Shown here piece after piece: positions 51,486 through 59,247 of a stretch of 64,000 bases of DNA. A model generated the notes under the pieces. It was not told the origin of the DNA. It saw only the letters and a list, made by a program, of their open reading frames with translations, and did not search any database. Within the stretch, counting starts at the first letter, position 1; the number at the start of each line of letters is the position of its first letter. This stretch comes from DAIOEK01 sp036746315. GTDB lineage: Bacteria > Chloroflexota > Anaerolineae > Anaerolineales > Anaerolineaceae. The stretch is from the NCBI GenBank assembly GCA_036746315.1, contig DAIOEK010000006.1, positions 1 through 64,000 on the forward strand. Reading direction: 5' to 3'. Both the position numbers and the translations under genes were made by a program.

Positions 51486-52946
51486 ATGACACAACCTAGA
51501 AATACTCGAACAAGAAATCGCACGAATGCAAAATCATCGCGAAATGTTTTTCTTGCATTCTTTGGTGTGGCAGGGATTGGGCTGGCAATTGCCGCTTTTT
51601 TCTTTGTCCGCGGACTGGTATCTTCCTGGACGCTGGGCAACCTGCCCGGTGCTCCTGCCCTGTCTGAACCCACCGCCGGGGTCGATTCGGAAGGAAACGT
51701 GGTTCCATCCGATACCGTGATGCAGCCTTCCACGGGGCCGACCGCGGAGCCCTGGGATGGCGCCAGCCGGGTGACCATCCTGTTGATGGGTTTGGATTAC
51801 GATGACACCGAGGAACGGAAGACCCCACGTACAGACTCGATGATGGTCGTATCCATGGATCCGCAATCACGGACGGCGGGGCTGATGTCCATTCCGCGTG
51901 ATACCTGGACCAACATCCCCGGTTTCGATTACGCCAAGATCAATACGGCTTACTTCCTGGGCGAATCCTATCAATTGCCCGGCGGCGGCGCCGGACTGGC
52001 AGTGGAAACCGTGGAAAGCTTTTTAGGTGTGCCCATCAATTATTATGCGCAGATCGATTTCGACGCCTTTGTACAATTCATCGATGAATTGGGCGGCGTT
52101 ACCATCAAGGTGCCTGAGAAGATGACGGTCAGCCTTCTGGGCGGTTATACCGTTCATGTAAACAAAGAGAAGACCTTCACCCGGGAGGAAAAAGTACTTA
52201 AACCCGGTGTGCAGCAGATGGATGGCGCAACAGCCCTGGCGTATGCCCGTAACCGCCATACCGGCGGCGGCGATTTCGACCGCGCCTATCGCCAACAACA
52301 GGTGATCAAGGCTGTGCGCGATAAAGTGCTGAACCTGAACATGCTGCCCACCTTAATCACCAAAGCCCCCAAGCTGTACCAGGAGCTCTCCGCCGGAATC
52401 CATACAAACCTTAGCCTGGATCAGATTATCCAACTGGCATTGTATGCAGCGCAGATCCCCTCCAATAGCATCACCTATGGGCTTTTGGGGCCGGAATCAT
52501 CCCTCACCGGCATGTCTCCGGACGGGCAGGCAATTCTGATTCCGATCATGGATGAAGTGCGCAAGGTTCGGGATGCAACATTCGCAACCGGCGGTCCGAT
52601 CGGTCCCACCATCGTATCCGCAGATTCGACCGAACTTCTCAAGCAGGAGCAGGCACGTCTTTCGATTCGAAACGGATCGAATGTGAACGGTCTGGCAGAG
52701 ACTTCGGGGAATTACTTCCGCAACATGGGGTTGAATGTTGTCGAAGTCGGCAACGATAACCCGTCCTCGGTTTCGTACATCATCGATATTACCGGCAAGC
52801 CTTACACGGTGAGTTACTTTACCAATCTGCTCAAACTCACATCAGGACAGATCCGCAATGCGGCGTATGATCCAAGTTCCCAGGTGGATGTGATCGTCGT
52901 CCTCGGGAACGATTGGGCGCAGAACAACCCAATGGGCGCCCAGTAA
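51486..52946 (+). CDS. LytR-CpsA-Psr family cell-wall polymer ligase
   Basis: 486 residues. Single N-terminal membrane helix (FLAFFGVAGIGLAIAAFFFV), Pro/Thr-rich linker, then the LCP domain: VTILLMGLDYDDTEERKTPR, DSMMVVSMDPQSRTAGLMSI, IPRDTWTNIPG and the closing YARNRHTGGGDFDRAYRQQQ with the conserved R-x-D-x-R-R-Q-Q set. A LytR C-terminal domain follows (QARLSIRNGSNVNGLAETSG). LCP enzymes transfer polyprenyl-phosphate-linked glycopolymers to peptidoglycan, which implies a peptidoglycan-bearing monoderm envelope. A strong terminator follows. Confidence 0.94.
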   Translation: MTQPRNTRTRNRTNAKSSRNVFLAFFGVAGIGLAIAAFFFVRGLVSSWTLGNLPGAPALSEPTAGVDSEGNVVPSDTVMQPSTGPTAEPWDGASRVTILLMGLDYDDTEERKTPRTDSMMVVSMDPQSRTAGLMSIPRDTWTNIPGFDYAKINTAYFLGESYQLPGGGAGLAVETVESFLGVPINYYAQIDFDAFVQFIDELGGVTIKVPEKMTVSLLGGYTVHVNKEKTFTREEKVLKPGVQQMDGATALAYARNRHTGGGDFDRAYRQQQVIKAVRDKVLNLNMLPTLITKAPKLYQELSAGIHTNLSLDQIIQLALYAAQIPSNSITYGLLGPESSLTGMSPDGQAILIPIMDEVRKVRDATFATGGPIGPTIVSADSTELLKQEQARLSIRNGSNVNGLAETSGNYFRNMGLNVVEVGNDNPSSVSYIIDITGKPYTVSYFTNLLKLTSGQIRNAAYDPSSQVDVIVVLGNDWAQNNPMGAQ

Positions 52947-52971
52947 CCCATCCAAACCCTTGCATGAATTG

Positions 52972-53004
52972 CACCGCCCGGGGAATTCCACGGGCGGTGT
53001 TTTT
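52972..53004 (+). terminator. Terminator of the LCP gene
   Basis: A perfect 9-bp GC-rich stem (52972-52980 with 52991-52999), a 10-base loop and TTTTT. The next promoter's -10 box begins only four bases later. Confidence 0.93.
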
Positions 53005-53007
53005 GTG

Positions 53008-53013
53008 TAGAAT
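53008..53013 (+). promoter_or_regulatory. -10 box of the papain-fold gene (leaderless type)
   Basis: TAGAAT is followed by exactly six bases and the ATG at 53020, with no ribosome-binding site. The terminator of the preceding gene fills the -35 region. Confidence 0.6.
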
Positions 53014-53019
53014 ACAATT

Positions 53020-53655
53020 ATGAAATATTATTTTCGCGGCATGGATGAGCCCTCACTGGCTGCCTATCAGCAGGCGCAGGTGGGGAACGGCTGTGCGATC
53101 TGCGCGGTCAGTGCCGCCATCAATTTGCTTTCCGGAAAAGACGCCAAAGCGGATGAATGGCGAAAACGGGTGGATGCCATTCCATTCCCTGAGATTTTGC
53201 GTTACCGCACATTCGCGGGCGGTCCGACCACGCCAGCCCAGCAGGTACATCTTGCCGAATGGGTATCCTATACCGTGCAGTTGCCGATCCGTTCCGTCGC
53301 GCAGGCTTCGCTGGACAGACAGGGTTTGCTGGATTACCTGGCCACGTCGCGGGCGGCGGTTTTGGTGACCATCGGCTGGTGGGCGGGGCATGCCCCGGAA
53401 ATTGTGAACGGACAGGATCAGCGAAATTTGAACCAGGGCGCCGCCCGGGTGGGATACCATACCATGCTGCTGGCAGCCTATGACGATGCACACGTTTGCC
53501 GGGACGGCGTCTTGCGTCCGTGGGGATTGATCAATTCCTGGCAAAATGGGGGTCCATACCTGTATTGGATGCGCGCGGACGATTTTTTGCGCTCGTGGGG
53601 GGTATACACGCCCTGGGGGGGAAAGAATGCAGCGGTTCTTATTCAACTACTTTGA
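53020..53655 (+). CDS. Papain-fold (C39-like) cysteine peptidase-like protein
   Basis: 211 residues. The order Q20, C25/C28 in QVGNGCAICAVSAAINLL, then histidine in RVGYHTMLLAAYDD and asparagine in WGLINSW is the catalytic arrangement of papain-fold C39-like enzymes. No signal peptide or membrane helix, so it should act in the cytoplasm. Two cysteines could be the nucleophile. The substrate is unknown, and no bacteriocin transporter or leader-peptide gene is adjacent. The ATG at 53020 follows TAGAAT by six bases, so the mRNA should be leaderless. Confidence 0.7.
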   Translation: MKYYFRGMDEPSLAAYQQAQVGNGCAICAVSAAINLLSGKDAKADEWRKRVDAIPFPEILRYRTFAGGPTTPAQQVHLAEWVSYTVQLPIRSVAQASLDRQGLLDYLATSRAAVLVTIGWWAGHAPEIVNGQDQRNLNQGAARVGYHTMLLAAYDDAHVCRDGVLRPWGLINSWQNGGPYLYWMRADDFLRSWGVYTPWGGKNAAVLIQLL

Positions 53656-53675
53656 TTAAGACTTTATAAAACTAC

Positions 53676-53704
53676 TTGACAAAGTATCGTTCCTCATCTA
53701 CAAT
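53676..53704 (+). promoter_or_regulatory. Sigma-70 promoter of the ROK regulator
   Basis: Perfect TTGACA (53676-53681), a 17-base spacer and TACAAT (53699-53704). GTAATC (about 53711-53716) and its complement GATTAC (about 53739-53744) lie in the leader as an inverted pair about 22 bases apart, a possible autoregulatory site. Confidence 0.85.
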
Positions 53705-53752
53705 CTAAATCGTAATCCAAAACCCTGCAAACTTTTACGATTACCCCTCAAC

Positions 53753-54973
53753 ATGAATCAGGATTATTCAACCCCTGCCGCTGTACGTGCGCATAATCTC
53801 AGCTTCACGATCAATTTGATTCGCGAGCGGGGAACCATCACCCGCGCAGAGCTGAATCAAATCACACATCTTTCCCCAACAACCATCTCGGCGCTGGTCA
53901 ATGTTTTGATCGCCAGCGGCTTTGTAAATGAAGCGGGTATCGGCGTTTCTTCCGGCGGACGGCGACCGGTGGTGTTGGAGTTCAATTATGACGCCCGCTA
54001 CACGCTGGGCGTGGATATGGGCGCCACCCACATCACCGTGATCATCATGAAACTGAACGGGGATGTGATTTACCGCAGCACCCGGAATGTGGATGTCATC
54101 CACGAACCCATTCCCAGCCTGGATGTGATTCTGGAAATGATCCAGGCGGCGCTTGCAGATTGCCGGCTGACTTACGACGATCTTTTGGGTGTGGGCTTCA
54201 CCGTCCCGGCGCCGCTGATCAACGAAAACACCGGCGAATTTCTTACCTACTATATGCCCGACTGGGCAGGCATCTTCCCTGTAAATTACCTGCGCAAAAA
54301 CATTGATATGCCCATTTACGTAGAGAACGATGCGAACTCTGCTGCACTGGCGGAAAAACACTGGGGCAGCGGCAGAGGCTACGATAACCTGGCTTACATA
54401 AAGCTGGGCACCGGCGTTGGCTCGGGTTTAATCATCGATAATGAAATCTACCGGGGCGTGAACGGGAACGCGGGAGAAATCGGGCACACGACCATCGAAG
54501 CCGCAGGTCGTTTGTGCCGCTGCGGCAATCACGGGTGCATTGAAAGCTATGTCGGCATCCCCGGTCTGCTGCGGGATGTGCGCGAGGGCTTGATGAAGGT
54601 TCCAGCCTGGCAGAATAAACTTGAGAACCTGGAAATCGAACAAATCATTGAATCAGCCCAAAGCGGGAATGAAGTTTGTGTTCAAGTGATCGATAAGGCG
54701 GGCAAATATTTGGGAATCGGCATTGCCAACCTGGTCAATCTTTTTAATCCCGGTCTGGTAGTTATCGGAGGCGAATTAACCGCGGCGGGAAAATTGTTCC
54801 TCGATCCCATGCAGGCTTCCATCCGTGAAAGATCCATTCCATTCGGGATTCATCGTGAGAAACTGGTATTAGGGGAATTGGGTGCTGATGCCGTTGCAAT
54901 TGGGGCAGCCACCCTGGTAATGATGAACGCATTTAATGAAGTCAATTTGTATCAAACATTGCGGAAAAAATAA
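53753..54973 (+). CDS. ROK family transcriptional regulator (NagC/XylR type)
   Basis: 406 residues. N-terminal winged helix (INLIRERGTITRAELNQITH, LSPTTISALVNVLIASGFV) and a ROK sugar-kinase-like domain: LGVDMGATHITVIIM, a VENDANSAALAEKHWGSG core, and the zinc motif GRLCRCGNHGCIESYVG. The fusion of a helix-turn-helix to ROK marks a sugar-responsive regulator, not a kinase. It sits 88 bases before the sugar-transporter operon in the same direction, so that operon is the likely target, with a monosaccharide or its phosphate as effector. No ribosome-binding site precedes the ATG. Confidence 0.93.
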   Translation: MNQDYSTPAAVRAHNLSFTINLIRERGTITRAELNQITHLSPTTISALVNVLIASGFVNEAGIGVSSGGRRPVVLEFNYDARYTLGVDMGATHITVIIMKLNGDVIYRSTRNVDVIHEPIPSLDVILEMIQAALADCRLTYDDLLGVGFTVPAPLINENTGEFLTYYMPDWAGIFPVNYLRKNIDMPIYVENDANSAALAEKHWGSGRGYDNLAYIKLGTGVGSGLIIDNEIYRGVNGNAGEIGHTTIEAAGRLCRCGNHGCIESYVGIPGLLRDVREGLMKVPAWQNKLENLEIEQIIESAQSGNEVCVQVIDKAGKYLGIGIANLVNLFNPGLVVIGGELTAAGKLFLDPMQASIRERSIPFGIHREKLVLGELGADAVAIGAATLVMMNAFNEVNLYQTLRKK

Positions 54974-55061
54974 CCCATGAGAGGAGGTGATTGAAACCGT
55001 ACATCCAACTTGCTATAACTGATATGTCGTTGTTTCTTTTACAAACAAATGGAGGATAAGT

Positions 55062-57380
55062 ATGTATAAGAAGTTGTTACCTATTTTGAGTGTTGTGCTC
55101 ATTTTGGCATTTGTGTTGGCCGCATGCCAACCTGCTGCTCCTGCCGCAACCGAACAGAAGCTGGCAGTCGGTATCGTACTCCCCACCAAGGATGAGCCGC
55201 GGTGGATTCAGGATGAAACTCGTTTCAAGGATGCCCTCCAGGCAGCCGGTTACGATGTTGAAATCCTCTTCAGCCAGGGTGATTCCGCCAAGGAAAAATC
55301 CAACGTTGAAGACCTGATCACCAAGGGCGTCAAAGTCCTCGTCATCTGCCCGCAGGATGGCGCCGCTGCCGCAGCCGCAGCTGATGCCGCGCGTGCCGCA
55401 GGCGTAAAAGTCATTTCGTATGACCGCCTGATCCTGAACACCGATGCAGTGGACTACTATGTCACCTTTGACAGCATTGCCGTGGGCGCTGCCCAGGGTC
55501 AATACCTGGTAGATCATGCCTCCGGTGTTGCCGGACAGCCCATTTACCTGTATGCCGGCGCTGCTTCTGACAACAACGCTTTCCTGTTCTTCGAAGGTGC
55601 CTGGAATGTTCTGCAGCCCAAGATCGCCGATGGCACATTTGTGATCAAGAACTCTGCCGAAGCTGTTGCTTTGAAGGATAAAGCCACCCTGACCCGCGAT
55701 GAAATGGGCAAGATCATCGGTCAGATCACCACCAACTGGGACTTCAACACAGCCAAGAACCTGGCAGAAGCCAACCTGACCGCCACCGCCGCTGCTGACA
55801 AAGGCGACGTGCTGATCCTGGCCCCGAACGATGGTACCGCACGCGCCATCGCCGATGCCTTCTTAGCCGACAAAGATGTTACCAGCTACGTGGTCACCGG
55901 ACAGGATGCTGAAAAGGCTTCCGTACAGTACATCATCGACGGCAAGCAGTCCATGACTGTTCTAAAAGACGTCCGCACCCTGGTCAGCGACGCCATCGCA
56001 GCTGCTGTTGCGTTCCTTGAGGGTAAGACCCCCGAGCAGACCAACACCTACGATAACGGCAAGATCCAGGTTCCTGCCAAACCGTCCGTAGTTATCTCTG
56101 TTGATCAGTCCAACCTCAAATCAGCCATCATCGACTCCGGTTACTGGCCTGCCAGTGACTTCACCGGTTTGGATACCCTCGGCGCCGCTCCCGTAGCGAC
56201 CCCCGGCAAAGTGGAAGTCTTCTCCTGGTGGACGGGCGGCGGCGAAGCTGCCGGTCTCGACGCCATGATCAAGATCTTCAATGCACAGCATCCTGAAATC
56301 GAATTCATCAACGCAGCCGTTGCCGGTGGCGCTGGCACCAATGCCCGCGCCGTGCTGGCAACCCGCCTGCAGGCTGGCGATCCCCCGGATAGTTGGCAGG
56401 GTCACGCCGGTCAGGAATTGATCGGTACCTACGTTGCTGCCGGTCAGATCGAACCGTTGAACTTCCTGTACGAACAGAACGGCTGGCTGGATGTCATGCC
56501 CCAAACGCTGATCCCCTTGATCTCCAAAGACGGCAACATTTACTCCGTTCCTGTAAACATCCACCGCGCCAACGTCCTCTGGTACAACCCCGCGGTGCTG
56601 CAGGCGAACAACGTTGCAGTCCCCACCACCATGGATGAATTCTTCACCGCCCTTGAAACCCTCAAGGCAGCCGGCGTCGAGACTCCTCTGGCGATGGGCG
56701 AACAATGGACCGCCATGCACCTGATGGAAACCGTTCTCCTTGGCACCCTCGGACCGGAAAAATACAACGGTCTGTGGGACGGCACGACCGCCTGGGACAG
56801 CCCGGAAGTTACCACCGCGCTGCAGAACTTCGACAAACTGCTTGGCTACACCAACAGCGATGCAACCTCCCTCACCTGGCAGGATGCTTCACAGCTGGTG
56901 ATCAATGGACAGGCCGCCTTCAATGTAATGGGCGACTGGGCTGAAGGTTACTTCAAAGAGCTTGGCAAGACCCCCGAAACCGATTTCGGTTGGGCTCCTG
57001 TTCCCGGCACCGTTGGCACCTTCCAGTTCCTCTCCGACTCCTTCACACTGGCTACCAATGCCCCCGATCGTGACGAAGCAATCGCATGGCTGACCCTGTG
57101 CGGTTCCAAGGAAGGTCAGGATGCATTCAACCCGGTGAAGGGCTCCATCCCCGCGCGCAGCGATGGCGACAAGTCACTGTATGATGTTTATCTGCAGTCC
57201 GCCATGGCTGACTGGGCTTCCAATACCGTCGTCGGCTCTCTGACCCACGGTGTGGTTGCCAATGACTCCTGGAAGAGCGAAATCGACACTGCCCTGGGTC
57301 TGTTCCTGGGCACCCGCGATGTAGCTGCCTTCCAAACCGCACTGACCGCAGCTTGCGTTTCCAGCGGTCCCTGCAAGTAA
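55062..57380 (+). CDS. Fused dual sugar-binding lipoprotein (ChvE-type plus glucose/mannose-type)
   Basis: 772 residues in one uninterrupted frame. The signal peptide ends in a lipobox (VLAAC, C22). Residues about 33-366 are a periplasmic-binding type I domain like ChvE/XylF of CUT2 transporters: VGIVLPTKDEPRWIQDE, GVKVLVICPQDG, VISYDRLILNTDAVDYYVTF, NNAFLFFEGAW, VTGQDAEKASVQYI. A linker of about 16 residues (ending GAAPVATPGK) leads to residues 383-772, a family 1 solute-binding domain like Thermus glucose/galactose-binding protein: VEVFSWWTGGGEAAGLDAM, GGAGTNARAVLATRLQAGDP, QGHAGQELIGTY, ending in a C-x5-C pair. The second domain has no signal or lipobox of its own. The genes that follow encode both CUT1 permeases and CUT2 components. 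I know of no standard family with this architecture. Confidence 0.88.
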   Translation: MYKKLLPILSVVLILAFVLAACQPAAPAATEQKLAVGIVLPTKDEPRWIQDETRFKDALQAAGYDVEILFSQGDSAKEKSNVEDLITKGVKVLVICPQDGAAAAAAADAARAAGVKVISYDRLILNTDAVDYYVTFDSIAVGAAQGQYLVDHASGVAGQPIYLYAGAASDNNAFLFFEGAWNVLQPKIADGTFVIKNSAEAVALKDKATLTRDEMGKIIGQITTNWDFNTAKNLAEANLTATAAADKGDVLILAPNDGTARAIADAFLADKDVTSYVVTGQDAEKASVQYIIDGKQSMTVLKDVRTLVSDAIAAAVAFLEGKTPEQTNTYDNGKIQVPAKPSVVISVDQSNLKSAIIDSGYWPASDFTGLDTLGAAPVATPGKVEVFSWWTGGGEAAGLDAMIKIFNAQHPEIEFINAAVAGGAGTNARAVLATRLQAGDPPDSWQGHAGQELIGTYVAAGQIEPLNFLYEQNGWLDVMPQTLIPLISKDGNIYSVPVNIHRANVLWYNPAVLQANNVAVPTTMDEFFTALETLKAAGVETPLAMGEQWTAMHLMETVLLGTLGPEKYNGLWDGTTAWDSPEVTTALQNFDKLLGYTNSDATSLTWQDASQLVINGQAAFNVMGDWAEGYFKELGKTPETDFGWAPVPGTVGTFQFLSDSFTLATNAPDRDEAIAWLTLCGSKEGQDAFNPVKGSIPARSDGDKSLYDVYLQSAMADWASNTVVGSLTHGVVANDSWKSEIDTALGLFLGTRDVAAFQTALTAACVSSGPCK

Positions 57381-57403
57381 AATCGGTATACAATTGTATG
57401 AGT

Positions 57404-57441
57404 GGGGTGGGTGAGAATTCACTCACCCCCATTCTTTCTAT
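57404..57441 (+). terminator. Attenuator-like hairpin after the binding-protein gene
   Basis: A 7-bp stem (57409-57415 with 57422-57428) extends by 2 bp past a bulge and is followed by ATTCTTTCTATTTT. Position and strength suit partial termination, giving more binding protein than permease. Confidence 0.65.
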
Positions 57442-57456
57442 TTTCGGGGAACTGAT

Positions 57457-58344
57457 ATGGGTAAAGATAAAGAGCGACTCATCGGCATTGCGCTAATCTC
57501 CCCCTCCATCATTGCAGTTGCTGTTTTTATTTATGGATTCATTCTCTGGTCTGGAAGGGTGTCAGTAAGCAAATGGAAAGGTCTGCTGCCTGACTACACC
57601 TTCATCGGGGTAAAGAATTATCTGGATTTATTCAAAGACCCCCGTTTCCAGATCGATATTCGAAACACGGTTATTTTTACAGTTTTATTTGTGGGTGGAG
57701 CTTTACTGCTTGGTCTGATTCTAGCGGTATTGTTGGATCAGGACCTGCCCGGGGAAGGTTTCTTCCGCAGTCTGTTCATCTTCCCGATGGCAATCTCTTA
57801 TATCGTGACCGGTGTTGCCTGGCGCTGGTTGATGAATCCGGCGATGGGCGCGAGAATTAGCGGCTTAAATCTTTTGTTCGACAAACTGGGGTTGGATTTT
57901 CTGGTCAATACCTGGTATACCACCCCAAAATGGGGAATTGCATTTATTGCACTACCAGCCATCTGGCAGATGTCTGGGTATGTCATGGCGCTTTACCTGA
58001 GCGGTCTGCGCAGCGTTCCACAGGAACTGCGTGAAGCAGCCCGGGTGGATGGCGCGACCGAAGTTGAAATTTACCGGCACATCGTTCTTCCATTGATGCG
58101 TCCGATTACATTGAGCGCCCTGATTATTCTGGGGCACATGTCCTTAAAGGTGTTTGATTTGATCTATGCCATCGCCGGCAAGCAGGTGGCTTTGGATGTT
58201 CCCGCCATCTATATGTGGCAGGTGACCTTCGATGGATTGTTCTACGGACGTGGCGCAGCCATCGGTATTCTGCTCTTGATCAGCGTGGCTGTACTGGTCA
58301 TTCCGTATATCCGCTACAGCTTGAGAACGGAGGAATCATTATGA
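57457..58344 (+). CDS. CUT1 sugar ABC transporter permease (MalF-like)
   Basis: 295 residues with six membrane helices. The cytoplasmic EAA loop reads EAARVDGATEVEIYRHIVLP, the coupling site for a CUT1 (MalK/MsiK-type) ATPase. N-terminal segment IGIALISPSIIAVAVFIYGF and GLILAVLLDQDLPGEGFFRS match the glucose/mannose CUT1 permeases. Its partner gene overlaps by four bases (ATGA). It should pair with the second half of the fused binding protein. No CUT1-type ATPase gene is in the window, so it must use an ATPase encoded elsewhere unless the CUT2 ATPase serves it. Confidence 0.93.
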   Translation: MGKDKERLIGIALISPSIIAVAVFIYGFILWSGRVSVSKWKGLLPDYTFIGVKNYLDLFKDPRFQIDIRNTVIFTVLFVGGALLLGLILAVLLDQDLPGEGFFRSLFIFPMAISYIVTGVAWRWLMNPAMGARISGLNLLFDKLGLDFLVNTWYTTPKWGIAFIALPAIWQMSGYVMALYLSGLRSVPQELREAARVDGATEVEIYRHIVLPLMRPITLSALIILGHMSLKVFDLIYAIAGKQVALDVPAIYMWQVTFDGLFYGRGAAIGILLLISVAVLVIPYIRYSLRTEESL

Positions 58345-59162
58345 CCCGCTCCAAGTCCCGTTTCTTCCTGTATATCCCTCTGGTGCTGGCGAGCATTTTC
58401 TTCCTGATCCCGATGTATATCATGCTGGTCACCGGTTTCAAAAGCTTTGATGAGATCAGCCTGCAAACCATGTGGGATCTGCCGAAATATGGAATTCACT
58501 TTGACAACTTCCGTGAAGCTTTCAAGAACCTGGCGCCTGCGCTGGGGAACAGCTTTATGATGGTGGTGCCGGCAGCGATCATCTCCTCGATCCTCGGATC
58601 TGTGAACGGCTATATTCTGGCAAAATGGAAATTCAAGGGTGCGGATATCATCTTCCCCATGATCCTGTTCGGCATGTTCATCCCCTATCAGTCGATCCTC
58701 ATCCCGCTGGTGGATTTCATGCGGCGTATCAACATGTATGGCGGTATTCCGGGGCTGATCCTCACCCACGTGATTTACGGCATTCCCATCACCACGCTTA
58801 CCTTCCGGAATTACTATGCCACCATTCCGCGGGAACTGCTCGAGGCGGCGCGGATCGACGGAGCAAATATTTTCAGCATCTATTCGAAAATTTTGCTGCC
58901 CATCTCCATTCCCAGCTTTGTGGTGGTGCTGATCTGGCAATTCACCTCTGCCTGGAACGACTTTTTGTTTGCCGTTGCGCTGACAAAATCGGAATCGTGG
59001 CCGGTCACCGTCGCATTGAACAACATGGCAGGGTCGCAGATCATCGCCTGGAATGTGCAAATGGCGGGCTCCTTCCTGGCTGCCCTCCCGACGCTGCTAG
59101 TATACATTTTCCTGGGCAATTACTTCCTGCGCGGCATGATGGCCGGATCGCTGAAAGGCTAG
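58341..59162 (+). CDS. CUT1 sugar ABC transporter permease (MalG-like)
   Basis: 273 residues, six membrane helices, EAA loop EAARIDGANIFSIYSKILLP. The start at 58341 follows GGAGGAATCATT and overlaps the MalF-like stop by four bases; the frame is open far upstream inside the other permease, which is ignored. Together the two make the CUT1 membrane channel. A gap of 85 bases without a gene or terminator follows before the CUT2 ATPase, which marks the junction between the two transporter types. Confidence 0.94.
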   Translation: MTRSKSRFFLYIPLVLASIFFLIPMYIMLVTGFKSFDEISLQTMWDLPKYGIHFDNFREAFKNLAPALGNSFMMVVPAAIISSILGSVNGYILAKWKFKGADIIFPMILFGMFIPYQSILIPLVDFMRRINMYGGIPGLILTHVIYGIPITTLTFRNYYATIPRELLEAARIDGANIFSIYSKILLPISIPSFVVVLIWQFTSAWNDFLFAVALTKSESWPVTVALNNMAGSQIIAWNVQMAGSFLAALPTLLVYIFLGNYFLRGMMAGSLKG

Positions 59163-59247
59163 AATCGCTGGAAGCCATATGTCCATTCGGATTTGTGTAA
59201 TTGCAACCTACAACTCAATCGACCTCAAATAGAACGGAGGCAACCGG

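Noticed and set aside
57374..57395. ATACAATTGTAT palindrome as an operator for the permease genes
   Set aside because: It lies directly after the binding-protein stop, short and AT-rich, with no promoter around it; chance or part of the intercistronic structure is more likely.
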